A DNA stretch of 35,226 nucleotides from an uncultured Eubacterium sp. (GCA_910589665.1 CAJUTR010000003.1:176115-211340); one strand, 5' to 3'; positions 25,609-33,994 are shown, numbered from the stretch's first letter. The notes: a model not told the origin generated them from the letters alone. A program made the numbers and translations.

Positions 25609-26643
25609 TTAAGATTTGATTAATTTTAGTTGAATCCCCTCGGAAGTCCATATGCCGCCACTTTTGTCGATCAGAATACATGAAATATCGTGATGTTCCC
25701 GGTCAAAGGCGATCGCCCGATCTTTTCCCATGACAAACATTGCCGTAGCGATACTGTCGGCCATCTCTCCGTGTTCGCACAAAACGGTCACACTTGTTAG
25801 ATCACTTTCTGCGGGCGCTCCGGTTTTTTTATCCATAATATGATGGTAACGGACGCCGTCCCTCTCAAAATAGCGCTGGTAAGAACCGGACGTAATGACC
25901 GCCGTTTGTCCCACTTCGATCGTTCCGAGCATGCTCTCACCATCGTCAGGATTGGTGATCCCCACCGTAAATGGTGTTCCGTCCGGCTTTTCCCCGTACG
26001 TCTGCACGTTTCCGCCGAGGGACACAACGGCCGCTTCCGCTCCCTGATCCCGAAACAGCTCCATCAGCTTATCTGAAACATACCCTTTGGCTATACCACC
26101 GAGGTCGATCTGCATCTTCTCCGGCATGATAACCGTATGATCTTCCGCTAACTTAATTTTTCGGTAATCTACGATGCCTGCTATTTGCTGCCGCTCTTCT
26201 TCCGATGGGATACGGTACTCTTCTTCTGTAAATCCCCATGCCCGCACGAGCGGATAGATCGAAATATCAAAAATGCCGCCGGTCTGTTCTGATATTGCCA
26301 TACTTTTTTGGATGAGATCATACGTTTCCTCTGATACCTGGACCGGCTGCCCGCCAGCCCGGTTCAATTTCGCCACATCACTCGTCTCCACGTTGACGGA
26401 AAACCGATCTTCGTATGTCTGGATCAGCGCCCTCGCTTCTTTTAGCAGCTGCGAAGCTTCTTCCCCGTATACCGTAAGATTCATGATCGTATTCATCGCG
26501 AAAATTTCCGCCGTCTGTTTGATCTCTTTTTCTCCTGCCCCGTTCGTTTCTGTCCGGTCTGACTGCTGATTATTCGTTCCGCTGCAACCGGCCAGCATAA
26601 CGATACACATACAGAGCATGCAGATCATCCCATTCCGCTTCAT
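25609..26643 (-). CDS. apbE: FAD:protein FMN transferase (ApbE lipoprotein)
   Basis: A 344-residue extracytoplasmic lipoprotein that attaches FMN from FAD to a threonine of target flavoproteins such as Rnf or Nqr subunits. The N-terminus has a lipoprotein signal with lipobox LAGC near residue 20. Family signatures are AMNTIMNLTVYG, DISIYPLVRAWGF, QIDLGGIAKGYVSDK, VVSLGGNVQTYG, and DKKTGAPAESDLTSVTV followed by MADSIATAMFVMGKD. ATG at 26643 follows GGGAGGAAGG. Upstream lies a 37-base tandem repeat that duplicates this ribosome site and start codon and separates apbE from queH. No FMN-binding target protein is seen in the window. Confidence 0.92.
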   Translation of the reverse strand: MKRNGMICMLCMCIVMLAGCSGTNNQQSDRTETNGAGEKEIKQTAEIFAMNTIMNLTVYGEEASQLLKEARALIQTYEDRFSVNVETSDVAKLNRAGGQPVQVSEETYDLIQKSMAISEQTGGIFDISIYPLVRAWGFTEEEYRIPSEEERQQIAGIVDYRKIKLAEDHTVIMPEKMQIDLGGIAKGYVSDKLMELFRDQGAEAAVVSLGGNVQTYGEKPDGTPFTVGITNPDDGESMLGTIEVGQTAVITSGSYQRYFERDGVRYHHIMDKKTGAPAESDLTSVTVLCEHGEMADSIATAMFVMGKDRAIAFDREHHDISCILIDKSGGIWTSEGIQLKLIKS

Positions 26644-26751
26644 TGTCCTTCCTCCCATCTATGATGCTGTTCTGCTTCATTGTCCTTCCTCCCATCTATG
26701 ATGCTGTTCTGCTTCATTGTCCTGCCTCCCATCTATGAACCCGCTCTGCTT
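26641..26751. repeat. Three-copy 37-bp tandem repeat over the queH-apbE junction
   Basis: Units at 26641-26677 and 26678-26714 are identical; the unit at 26715-26751 has about six changes. Each contains, on the minus strand, ATGGGAGGAAGGACAATG, the ribosome site and start of apbE. The first unit holds the true apbE start; the second holds a decoy ATG at 26680, out of frame, overlapping the queH stop as ATGA. 37 is not a multiple of 3. Confidence 0.95.
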
Positions 26752-27423
26752 CTTTCCTAGGGGCAAACACCTCGCGGCAGTCGGCAAATGTGAGCGAACT
26801 CGCGATTGGCTCGCTGCTTGGCGGGAATAAATACAGCCGCAGTAATTCTGGCGGTACAGATTATATTCCCTTGACAATTCTATGCTTCTCTTATAGCCGT
26901 TTTTCTTTTTAAAGTCTGACGGAAGATAGGAAACGCCATATTCGGTTGCGAGCGATTCCCCGATCTCCATCAGCTTGTCTGCGTTTTTATGCGGGCTGAT
27001 CGATAATGTCGTGCAAAAAAACTGCGCGCCCGCTTTTACCGCCATTTCTGCCGTCTTCCGAAGCCGCATCTCATAACAGATAAAACAACGCCTGCCGCAC
27101 TCCGGTTCCTGCTCTAACCCCTTTGTCTTTTGAAAGAACAGCTTGTCTTCGTAATCGGCATCAGCAAACTCGATCGGGCCGGGAAACGGCTTTTCTCTGA
27201 CGAGACGCTTGAGTTCGGCCTTCCTCTTTACATACTCTTTCTCCTCGGTAATATTGGGGTTGTAAAAGAGTAGGATCAAACGGAAATAACCGGACAGGTA
27301 TTCGAGTACGTAGCTGCTGCACGGCGCGCAGCAGCAGTGAAGGAATAATGTCTGCTCCGTTCCTGTCTGCGATATACCGGATAGTATGTCGTCTAGCTCC
27401 CGTTGATAGTTTCTTCTGTTCAT
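26677..27423 (-). CDS. queH: Epoxyqueuosine reductase QueH
   Basis: A 248-residue iron-sulfur enzyme that reduces epoxyqueuosine to queuosine in tRNA wobble positions. LHCCCAPCSSYVLEYL holds the adjacent-cysteine motif, CGRRCFICYEMRL and NYCGCIYS supply further cysteines for the cluster, and SPHKNADKLMEIG and DFKKKNGYKRSIELSREY are family segments. ATG at 27423 (GAAGGGAAG upstream) begins the conserved part; ATG at 27462 with GGAAGAGG is also plausible and adds 13 residues. The last 25 or so residues (after LPLGKK) are encoded by the 37-base tandem repeat and look non-native. It is downstream of pgeF on the same strand. Confidence 0.9.
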   Translation of the reverse strand: MNRRNYQRELDDILSGISQTGTEQTLFLHCCCAPCSSYVLEYLSGYFRLILLFYNPNITEEKEYVKRKAELKRLVREKPFPGPIEFADADYEDKLFFQKTKGLEQEPECGRRCFICYEMRLRKTAEMAVKAGAQFFCTTLSISPHKNADKLMEIGESLATEYGVSYLPSDFKKKNGYKRSIELSREYNLYRQNYCGCIYSRQAASQSRVRSHLPTAARCLPLGKKQSGFIDGRQDNEAEQHHRWEEGQ

Positions 27424-27574
27424 TGCAATCTTCCCTTCGTCGATTTCTTCTTCGTCTGCCATTCCTCTTCCTTCAATCGCTTCCGTAACCGCTTTTTCTT
27501 TGCCGTATCTGACGTCTGAAGCCGTTTTGCGTTCTGCTGCTCCTACCATGCAGCATGACGTATAAAACTTCTCT

Positions 27575-28414
27575 CTAACGAAGTCCGATGACCGCGCACA
27601 AATTTCCTCTCCGGCCATTCGTAAAACGGTGGGAGAAAAGCTGTTTTGGATTCTCGTACGTGCAAACGCCGCTCACGCATATATGCTCCGGCCGCAGGCC
27701 CGCCTCTTCTAAAACGATCCGGTTTGCCTGCCACAGATCGAGCTGGTAGTGTCCGTTTTCCTTTTTTTCATATATATCATCCCAGTATTTTTCATCAAAC
27801 GCCAGATCAAATTCCCGAATGACTGCCTCATCGACTTCATAACACGCCTGGCAGATCGAAGGGCCGATGACCGCGCGCAGATCTTCCGGATCTGATCCAA
27901 ATTCCCTCCCCATGCGCTCCACCATCTTCTCTCCCATTTTTTGTACCGTCCCCCGCCAGCCAGAATGAGCATTTCCAACAGCCTGACGCACTGGATCGTA
28001 AAAAAGAAGTGGCACACAGTCCGCAAAAAAAGTCATCAGAACAACATTCTTTTCATTTGTAACCAGACCATCGGTTTCACGGATGCTTCTGTGTTCCAAA
28101 AAGACTTCTCCACAATCCCCGGCGCCGACTCGCCGTATGTTCGTGCTGTGAACCTGATCCGTTAGCACGAGTTCTGATATATCATATCCAACGGCCCGCG
28201 CAAATAGCCGATGGTTTTCTCTCACGTCGCATACCGCATCTCCTCTCGTAAAACTAAGGTTCATCGTCGAGCAGTCTCCGCTGCTCACACCGCCAAGTTT
28301 TGTGGAAAAACCGTGTGCGAGCGGATACCCCTGCAGAAACGGAAATTGCAGAAACGGCACGCCTTCCCGCTCTACCCACGTTATATTTTGACTTTTCTCT
28401 ATCTTTTTGTCCAT
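27575..28414 (-). CDS. pgeF: Laccase-domain purine nucleoside phosphorylase (YlmD/YfiH family)
   Basis: A 279-residue member of the multi-copper polyphenol oxidase laccase-like family (YfiH/YlmD/PgeF), now linked to purine nucleoside phosphorylase activity and peptidoglycan precursor editing. Metal or active-site motifs are DQVHSTNI, FFADCVPLLFYDP, AHSGWRGTV and IGPSICQACYEVD. The end, ENPKQLFSHRFTNGRRGNLCAVIGLR, is typical. ATG at 28414 follows AAGGAG by 12 bases; an ATG at 28456 lies almost at the predicted transcription start and is rejected. It is the first gene of a minus-strand run with queH and apbE, divergent from the phospholipase-like gene. Confidence 0.93.
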   Translation of the reverse strand: MDKKIEKSQNITWVEREGVPFLQFPFLQGYPLAHGFSTKLGGVSSGDCSTMNLSFTRGDAVCDVRENHRLFARAVGYDISELVLTDQVHSTNIRRVGAGDCGEVFLEHRSIRETDGLVTNEKNVVLMTFFADCVPLLFYDPVRQAVGNAHSGWRGTVQKMGEKMVERMGREFGSDPEDLRAVIGPSICQACYEVDEAVIREFDLAFDEKYWDDIYEKKENGHYQLDLWQANRIVLEEAGLRPEHICVSGVCTYENPKQLFSHRFTNGRRGNLCAVIGLR

Positions 28415-28461
28415 ATCGTTATGAATCTCCTTTTTTGCCTTGAATAACTTTTCCATATTAT

Positions 28462-28491
28462 AGTATACTACAACTAGAATAAAATGAACAA
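28462..28491 (-). promoter_or_regulatory. Putative pgeF promoter
   Basis: Minus-strand TTGTTC (28486-28491) and TATACT (28462-28467) are 18 bases apart. The predicted start near 28455 excludes the ATG at 28456 as the gene start and supports 28414. Confidence 0.55.
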
Positions 28492-28563
28492 GTTTTTTAC
28501 GTCCGCGGGAGCTGTTTTTTTTGGAAGTATTATGTTCCATTTTCCCGCAGAAATGGAGGAAGT

Positions 28564-29382
28564 ATGCCATCTTTATACGCACACCATTCATTTGGAACAA
28601 AAGTCTTCCGGGACTTACCGGCAGATTTAAAAAAGATCATCCGATCATATCCAGAAGCGTTCAAAGCGGGACTGCAGGGGCCGGATTTTTTATTTTTCTA
28701 CCGCCCTTTTTTCCGCTGCCATACAAATAAGCTGGGACACGCCCAGCACAGGGAATCATTTGAGGAATTTCTCGAACAGATCCGTCCTACCATCCGAAAG
28801 AAAGGGAAAGATTGCGGCGAATATGCTTATTTACTAGGCTTTATCTGTCATTTTATGCTCGACAGCGAGAGCCACACGTTCGTCATCCCCAAATCAAAAG
28901 AACCTGGGTATAACCATCTGGTCATGGAGATTGAATTTGACCGGTATCTACTGAAAAAAGCCGGAAAAAACCCTCTCCTTTACCCGGCCTGGAAATACAT
29001 CCGATGGGACAAACAGACGTTAGACGCCGTCCACGGCATTTATCGGTCGTTTGAGGTATCAAGGAAAAAGATTAAAAAATCACTGAAATCGATGTCACTC
29101 GTGAAATGTTTTTTTACTACGGGGAAATCCGTTCGAAGAATGTGTATCCGGACCATCATGTTCCTCTCCGGATACTATGAAAAACTGGAAGGTCATATGA
29201 TGGATCTCATTCCAAAACGGACAGCATCGAAAACCAATCCGGTTTTGGAGCGGATCTTTAACGAAAGTATTGCGAAATGCGTGGAGATGATCCGTAAATT
29301 TGATGAAACGGTTCTTACAGATGCTCCGTTTGATAAAAGGTTTTGCACGACATTTCGGAGTAATGCGCTCCCATCGTCCTGA
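28564..29382 (+). CDS. Zinc-dependent phospholipase C-like protein
   Basis: A 272-residue protein with the start MPSLYAHHSFG and GLQGPDFLFFYRPFF, recognised from the zinc-dependent phospholipase C family (PF00882-like) common in Clostridia. YAYLLGFICHFMLDSESHTFV and LVMEIEFDRYLL carry the histidine/acid residues expected to bind zinc. No signal peptide is visible, so a secreted toxin role is unlikely; the substrate of these housekeeping-type homologs is not established. GGAGG lies 4 bases before the ATG, a tight spacing. It is divergent from pgeF. A dyad (GCGGGA 28505-28510, TCCCGC 28543-28548) lies in its short leader. Confidence 0.82.
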   Translation: MPSLYAHHSFGTKVFRDLPADLKKIIRSYPEAFKAGLQGPDFLFFYRPFFRCHTNKLGHAQHRESFEEFLEQIRPTIRKKGKDCGEYAYLLGFICHFMLDSESHTFVIPKSKEPGYNHLVMEIEFDRYLLKKAGKNPLLYPAWKYIRWDKQTLDAVHGIYRSFEVSRKKIKKSLKSMSLVKCFFTTGKSVRRMCIRTIMFLSGYYEKLEGHMMDLIPKRTASKTNPVLERIFNESIAKCVEMIRKFDETVLTDAPFDKRFCTTFRSNALPSS

Positions 29383-29428
29383 TCCCTGCCCTGTCGTGTT
29401 CAGGAATTGCGGAAAGGATACACAGCCT

Positions 29429-29475
29429 AGGGTAATGGTTTATGTTCCGACCGATAGATCATTACCCTCTGTTTT
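29429..29475 (+). terminator. Possible terminator after the phospholipase-like gene
   Basis: AGGGTAATG (29429-29437) pairs with CATTACCCT (29460-29468) across a 22-base loop, followed by CTGTTTTT. The T-tract and position support termination; the long loop is unusual. Confidence 0.55.
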
Positions 29476-29486
29476 TCCATGTCGTT

Positions 29487-29978
29487 CTAATTATATTCTT
29501 TTTCATCCTTACTGATTTTTTTATCATGTTCTGATCTTTTATTCCAGTAGTCAAGCTTTGGCAGTTGTGATTCATAATACGCTCGCGCTTGCGCTGGCGG
29601 CCATTTTTCATTTGACATATGTTCCACAAGAAAATCTGTCAATTGTTCCAATCTTGTATAAATGAATGCCCCATCCGTATAACACCACTTACAATATTCT
29701 TCATTGAATGTTCCGTCAATCTCTTTGCTGATCGAAGAGTCATCCAGCGGCATCCCGCAACATTGGCAGACCAGCTTTCTTGGAGAACCAAGAAGTGTAT
29801 TGATCGAAACGTCAAACAGTTTTGACAGAAGTTTCAGGGTTTCTGTATTTGGCACTGTTTCACCCGTTTCCCACCGGGATACGGCTTGACGGGTCACATA
29901 AAGTTTTTCGGCAAGCTCATCCTGCGATAATCCATGTTTCGTTCGTAGTTCTAATATTATTTTTTTTGTTTCCATCAT
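29487..29978 (-). CDS. XRE-family regulator with zinc-ribbon domain
   Basis: A 163-residue protein. Residues about 1-60 are a helix-turn-helix of the Cro/XRE type (LRTKHGLSQDELAEKLYVTRQAVSRWETGETVPNTETLKLLSKLF). The C-terminal part has CQCCGMPL and EYCKWCYTDG, a four-cysteine zinc ribbon (PF12674-like), then a helical tail YYESQLPKLDYW. Such proteins are probable repressors, and the zinc ribbon may sense metal or oxidants or aid folding. ATG at 29978 follows GAGGTGATGATT by a good distance; ATG 29975 is adjacent. A promoter at 30000-30028 supports the short start. The target genes are unknown. Confidence 0.88.
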   Translation of the reverse strand: MMETKKIILELRTKHGLSQDELAEKLYVTRQAVSRWETGETVPNTETLKLLSKLFDVSINTLLGSPRKLVCQCCGMPLDDSSISKEIDGTFNEEYCKWCYTDGAFIYTRLEQLTDFLVEHMSNEKWPPAQARAYYESQLPKLDYWNKRSEHDKKISKDEKEYN

Positions 29979-29999
29979 AATCATCACCTCACAGTATAC

Positions 30000-30028
30000 A
30001 TTGTAGCATAGATGATTTCGTAAGCCAA
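30000..30028 (-). promoter_or_regulatory. Putative promoter of the XRE-zinc ribbon gene
   Basis: Minus-strand TTGGCT (30023-30028) and TACAAT (30000-30005) are 17 bases apart. Start predicted near 29993, only 15 bases before the ATG at 29978. Confidence 0.55.
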
Positions 30029-30193
30029 GCAACAGGCAGTTGCTATAGATGAGTCCTATTTGACTTTACCTCTTTTCATTTATCTTTTTCTACCAAATGT
30101 AACGGCAAACCTGTTTCTGATATCGCACATAATATATCCCCATCGGATCTATTCTTTCGGATCCCTCTCAAAATACACAAACATGAACTTCAC

Positions 30194-30567
30194 TTAGTAT
30201 GCTTGCTCCCATTTATTTCGTATTATTCCGTATAAAGTACAATCTTGAAATCCGTCTCGCGTTTTATAGTAATGCTGTAAAAGACCTTCATAGTGCATAC
30301 CAATCTTTTCCATCACTTTACTTGACGCAGGGTTTTCTACCGCACTAAATGATTCAATTCGTTCAATATCCGTATGACGGAACATATAATCCATTGTTGA
30401 ATCATATTCTTTGTATCATCTATCGCTTTATGTGCATCCCACCGCAAAAAACGGGTAACTTGATCATCACCTGTCCAATTACGAAACATCATTTCCGCAT
30501 CGGTAAGCTCAAGTCTGCGCAATACCAGTCGTGTAGTTTCGATTGTTTTTGTGCCTACATGTTTCAA
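30194..30567 (-). pseudogene. Internally deleted RimJ/RimL-type acetyltransferase
   Basis: The N-terminal part (MKHVGTKTIETTRLVLRRLELTDAE, then NWTGDDQVTRFLRW) and the C-terminal part (NPASSKVMEKIGMHYEGLLQ) belong to one ribosomal-protein or small-molecule GNAT family. The middle of about 60-80 codons, including the acetyl-CoA loop, is missing, and the two pieces are in different frames, joined near 30391. The intact gene would have been about 180 residues. The loss of the catalytic core means it cannot be active. Distinct from the intact GNAT gene at 30700. Confidence 0.85.
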
Positions 30568-30699
30568 GTGTATCTCCTCCTGTCAGATTATAATTAGACA
30601 TCCAAATCCTAAACTTTCATAATATTCGGTAAATTCCAATGATATGAGGATCGTACACGATATCATTTTGTATGCTGCTTACTGATATACAAGAATTTA

Positions 30700-31152
30700 C
30701 TACAAACAAGCTATTCTTTTTGTATAATATACAAACTCTCCATCTCTCTTATATTCGGTATATCCCAGCTTTTGATAAAAAGAATTTGTGCGAATGTTCC
30801 AAATAGGGGTGTCAAGAAAAATTTCTTTTGCAGCAGGAAACATCCTCTCAATTTCCTGCATCATATAGACACCATATCCTTTTCTGTAGTGTTCTGGACC
30901 AATTAAGATCCTTCCTATGGTAAGACTGTCTCCCTCCACAAAAAGAATGGCAGCACCTATGATCAACCCATCAGCTAACAATTTATATAAATGATGTGAT
31001 CTTGCCATCTTTGTATGAAACTGTATTGACTTATAACCAGGTGGACCTCCCTTGAAAGGTGCCCCTATCTCTACATCACTTTCGAATGACCGTTTTGAGA
31101 TACCATTTATCACCAAAGCATCCGATGTACTAGCACTTACTAATTCAATCAT
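30700..31152 (-). CDS. GNAT-family N-acetyltransferase
   Basis: A 150-residue acetyltransferase. The acetyl-CoA signature is in IGRILIGPEHYRKGYGVYMMQEIERMFP (RKGYG loop), and the C-terminal FYQKLGYTEYKRDGEFVYYTKRI is typical of the family. ATG at 31152 follows AAGGGGGTG by about 8 bases; the in-frame GTG at 31161 lies within that ribosome site. Its N-terminal end abuts the left edge of the chemotaxis-receptor fragment on the other strand, so its promoter must lie within that remnant. The substrate is unknown. Confidence 0.85.
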   Translation of the reverse strand: MIELVSASTSDALVINGISKRSFESDVEIGAPFKGGPPGYKSIQFHTKMARSHHLYKLLADGLIIGAAILFVEGDSLTIGRILIGPEHYRKGYGVYMMQEIERMFPAAKEIFLDTPIWNIRTNSFYQKLGYTEYKRDGEFVYYTKRIACL

Positions 31153-31180
31153 TATGTGCACCCCCTTCTACAAAAGACAG

Positions 31181-31444
31181 GACACCATACCTCATCTCTT
31201 CCATGTGACCGATCTGCTGAAAAAAGAACTGGTAAATATCATTGATATCAAAGAACGTTTGTCAGAAGCAATGGAGCGGGTGGAAGATATATCACAAAAT
31301 TCTGTACAGACTACAGGCGAGATCAGCGCCTCGACGGAAGAACAGGCGTCCGGCGTGGAAAATATACTGAAATCCATGAAAAATGTGCAAAATGGTATGG
31401 AACAGCTCTCTGCTGTATTACATACCAATCCGGAGGAAGCATAA
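31181..31444 (+). pseudogene. C-terminal fragment of a methyl-accepting chemotaxis protein
   Basis: About 85 residues match the tail of the signalling domain: IKERLSEAMERVEDISQNSVQTTGEISASTEEQASGVENI and NVQNGMEQLSAVL are the typical MCP heptad pattern with the ASTEEQAS methylation-helix segment. No sensor domain, membrane segment or hairpin tip (ExxRAGExGRGF) is present. The in-frame sequence further left runs antisense into the GNAT gene. It is a 3' remnant and marks a past rearrangement or deletion at about 31,170. Confidence 0.8.
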
Positions 31445-31483
31445 AACGGGCCGATGGACGCATGTGAGTGGACAAAACTACTA

Positions 31484-31517
31484 AAAGGGACACTTTATAA
31501 GAGGGAAGTGTCCCTTT
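31484..31517 (-). terminator. Terminator of the aadE-like gene
   Basis: AAAGGGACACTT (31484-31495) and AAGTGTCCCTTT (31506-31517) form a perfect 12-base stem with a 10-base loop, 10 bases past the stop codon. On the minus strand it ends in CCCTTTTAG. It may also stop the plus-strand remnant. Confidence 0.8.
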
Positions 31518-31527
31518 CCATATACGA

Positions 31528-32391
31528 TCACTCACTCTCTTCCTTCTGTTTTTCAAGCCCATTTCTAACCTGCTCCATATACTGCTCGATCCCCTTCTCC
31601 TGCTCGTCATCATAACCAAAACACAATTCCCCTGCCACTTCTCTCGCCGTTTCTCCGAACAAAGATAGCATTTCAAACGCAGCTTCCCACATATGCCCAT
31701 CGTCCGCATCCGGATACGTTTTAAGAAAACTTTGATAATAACGCTTTGGAAGAAACTTTTTAAAATATTTTCCATTCTTCCCGACCGAAACCGAAAAGTC
31801 ATGATGGACGCCGACATACCAAGTCAGCATAAGGATCAGCATATCACGCACATAATGATTCAACTGTTCCATCGCATAAGAAAGTTCATCCCTTGCTATG
31901 CCTTTCGCAACATTATTCAGACACCAGTGAAACTCGCTGCAACAATCGGAAAATATTTTATGATCCGGCCTTTTCACATACCAGAAATCCTTTTTTTTCT
32001 CAATTTTAGGAAAGTCGCCGTCCTTGTCCAAAAGCACGATGGCAGGTTCTCCGTCATCTACATATGGATCCGCGGTGATCTGCAGATCAATCCTGTTCCC
32101 ATCAGGAAATATCATCAGATAGATGTAGCTGCCGTCATGATCCGGCGGGATCAGCTTCATGCTCTCCGGTTTCTGCATGAGAGAAGGCATCCCAAATTGT
32201 TCCTTGATCCATGTCATGTTATCCCAATAAGGCTTCACATCCCTGACAAAGTAAACAATATCAAAATCCTGATAGACATCAGCTGGGCAGTCTTCATTGG
32301 CACGTGATCCCGTCATTAAGACAGCCCGTATCGTTTCATCCTTTTCTGCAATCCCTAATATGAGTTTTAACATTTGATCTGGCGTTCTCAT
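31528..32391 (-). CDS. Aminoglycoside 6-adenylyltransferase-like protein (AadE/ANT(6) family)
   Basis: A 287-residue nucleotidyltransferase expected to add AMP to streptomycin-type aminoglycosides. MTGSRAN (about 26-32) followed by QDFDIVYFV is the GS-x-D-x-D type metal and nucleotide site. Also typical are MQKPESMKLIPP, RIDLQITA, DCCSEFHWCLNNVAKG and LILMLTWYVGVHHDFSVSVGKNGKYFKKFL. ATG at 32391 follows TGGAGGTATATGCT. It is close to known ANT(6) proteins over its whole length, but many chromosomal clostridial homologs are not proven resistance enzymes. It lies 96 bases after the MATE gene on the same strand, with a hairpin between, and has its own terminator. Confidence 0.88.
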   Translation of the reverse strand: MRTPDQMLKLILGIAEKDETIRAVLMTGSRANEDCPADVYQDFDIVYFVRDVKPYWDNMTWIKEQFGMPSLMQKPESMKLIPPDHDGSYIYLMIFPDGNRIDLQITADPYVDDGEPAIVLLDKDGDFPKIEKKKDFWYVKRPDHKIFSDCCSEFHWCLNNVAKGIARDELSYAMEQLNHYVRDMLILMLTWYVGVHHDFSVSVGKNGKYFKKFLPKRYYQSFLKTYPDADDGHMWEAAFEMLSLFGETAREVAGELCFGYDDEQEKGIEQYMEQVRNGLEKQKEESE

Positions 32392-32424
32392 AGCATATAC
32401 CTCCATAAGATTTCGAATCAGATC

Positions 32425-32462
32425 AGCTCTGCCTCACTCGGGAAGCTCAGCAGAGCTTTTTC
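32425..32462. repeat. Hairpin between the MATE and aadE-like genes
   Basis: AGCTCTGC (32425-32432) pairs with GCAGAGCT (32450-32457) across 17 bases. The T-tract (TTTTT) follows on the plus strand, although the flanking genes read minus. It may partly separate the two genes, but its orientation does not fit a simple minus-strand terminator. Confidence 0.45.
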
Positions 32463-32487
32463 TGCTCATAATATTATATATCCTACT

Positions 32488-33885
32488 TTACATCCCTTCT
32501 TCCACGAGATTATTCATCCATTTCCCCCTGACAAGAAGCACAAATCCCGCCACCGCCTTCACGGCGTCCACGCCGGAACAAAGAAGGTAAAGCGGTACGA
32601 TCGGAAGCGACGTAAATCTCGATAAGCAGTAAGCAAACGGAATTGATACGCACCACATAAACCCACAGTCAAACAAAAAGGTAATGATCGTCTTTCCACC
32701 CGAACGGATCGTAAAATAGGCGGCGTGTAAAAACGCGTTCAGCGGCATATACAACGCCAAAACGAGTATGAAGCGGGAAGCGAGGCTGCGGATCTCCTCT
32801 GACGTCTCGTAAACCCCCGGAAAGACAAACGACATCCCGGCCAGGCATGCAGCAATCGCGATACACAATGTCGTCGAACAGAAAATGATCTTATACGCAC
32901 TGTATTTCGCTTCTTTCATCTTCCCCGCCCCCAAAAGCTGGCCGACGATGATCGCCACGCTGTTACCGATGGACAAAAATACGACATTGAACATATTGTT
33001 TAACGTATTGGATATGTTCATCGCCGCCACAACGTCCAACCCCCGTACCGAATAGCACTGCATGAGCATTGCCATACCGGCAGACCACAGCCCTTCGTTC
33101 AATAAGAGCGGCGTGCCCTTGCGGATCATTTTCACAACAAGTTCCTTCGGTATGTGTAGTCCGCGGTAAAGCCCCTCTACAAACGGGTTCCGTTCCCGAT
33201 GGCGGTGTGTCCACAAAACGACGACAAACATTTCAACAACCCTTGCCACCACGGTACCGATGGCAGCGCCGCTGGCACCGAGCGCCGGAGCGCCAAACTT
33301 TCCATAAATCAGTATATAGTTTAAACATAAGTTCACCAGTACCGAAATAAGTCCCGCTTTCATCGGCACCAGCGTTTCTCCCGTCTCTTTCAGCGTCCCG
33401 GCGTAAACCTGGATGACCGCAAATGGAACAAAACACAGCATGACAATGTGCAGATAATCCAAACCGTAGCGCAGAGTACCAGCGGCATTTCCCGCTTCCC
33501 CCTCCTGGCTCAGATAGAGCGTGATCAGCTCGGTTCCAAAAAGTCCCATCACGATCAGACCGATCATTGTAATGATCCCGCAGCAGATCAACTTAAACCG
33601 CACGGTATGGCGGATCCCCTCGTGGTTTCGCTGTCCATAAAACTGCGCGGTAAAGATGCCCGGCCCTGATACCGCACCAAATACGAGAAGATTGTACACA
33701 AAAATAAGCTGGTTCGCGATCGCAACACCAGTCATCTGCTCCGTTCCCATCTGCCCCACCATGATATTATCTAACATACTGGCAAAATTAGTAATGCCCA
33801 TCTGGATCATCATGGGCACGGCAATAGCAAACAGCCGCCGATAAAATTTTCTGTCTCCGATCAATTTCTTTTTCCAGTCGTTCAT
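32488..33885 (-). CDS. MATE-family multidrug efflux transporter
   Basis: A 465-residue membrane exporter, the usual MATE length, with twelve predicted hydrophobic segments in two halves. The start region LFAIAVPMMIQMGITNFASMLDNIMVGQMGTEQMTGVAIANQ and GPGIFTAQFYGQ is diagnostic. The second half repeats the pattern with GTPLLLNEGLWSAGMAMLMQCYSVRG. MATE proteins exchange sodium or protons for cationic drugs; the substrates are unknown here. ATG at 33885 follows TTGGAGAGTAAG; the TTG at 33897 is the edge of that ribosome site. A promoter at 34032-34060 and a hairpin at 33995-34027 precede it. It is transcribed toward the aadE-like gene. Confidence 0.93.
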   Translation of the reverse strand: MNDWKKKLIGDRKFYRRLFAIAVPMMIQMGITNFASMLDNIMVGQMGTEQMTGVAIANQLIFVYNLLVFGAVSGPGIFTAQFYGQRNHEGIRHTVRFKLICCGIITMIGLIVMGLFGTELITLYLSQEGEAGNAAGTLRYGLDYLHIVMLCFVPFAVIQVYAGTLKETGETLVPMKAGLISVLVNLCLNYILIYGKFGAPALGASGAAIGTVVARVVEMFVVVLWTHRHRERNPFVEGLYRGLHIPKELVVKMIRKGTPLLLNEGLWSAGMAMLMQCYSVRGLDVVAAMNISNTLNNMFNVVFLSIGNSVAIIVGQLLGAGKMKEAKYSAYKIIFCSTTLCIAIAACLAGMSFVFPGVYETSEEIRSLASRFILVLALYMPLNAFLHAAYFTIRSGGKTIITFLFDCGFMWCVSIPFAYCLSRFTSLPIVPLYLLCSGVDAVKAVAGFVLLVRGKWMNNLVEEGM

Positions 33886-33994
33886 CTTACTCTCCAATCA
33901 AAAACCAGGAACAAAAGATCTTCCCTTTCCTTCACGGAACGCAAATGTATCAAATGCTGAGCGGCCCGCCTCTTACAAGTCATAAATATAACGT

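Noticed and set aside
26641..26751. Considered as a CRISPR array
   Set aside because: The units are directly adjacent without spacers and contain coding and ribosome-site sequence.
28505..28548. Dyad GCGGGA...TCCCGC before the phospholipase-like gene as a riboswitch
   Set aside because: Only 6 pairs over a 32-base gap with a nested 4-base stem; no match to a riboswitch fold I know.
30033..30193. Short coding-like strings such as KFMFVYFERDPKE and ISETGLPLHLVEKDK on the minus strand
   Set aside because: They may be ends of lost genes, but each is under 30 codons, with no start, and no family could be named.
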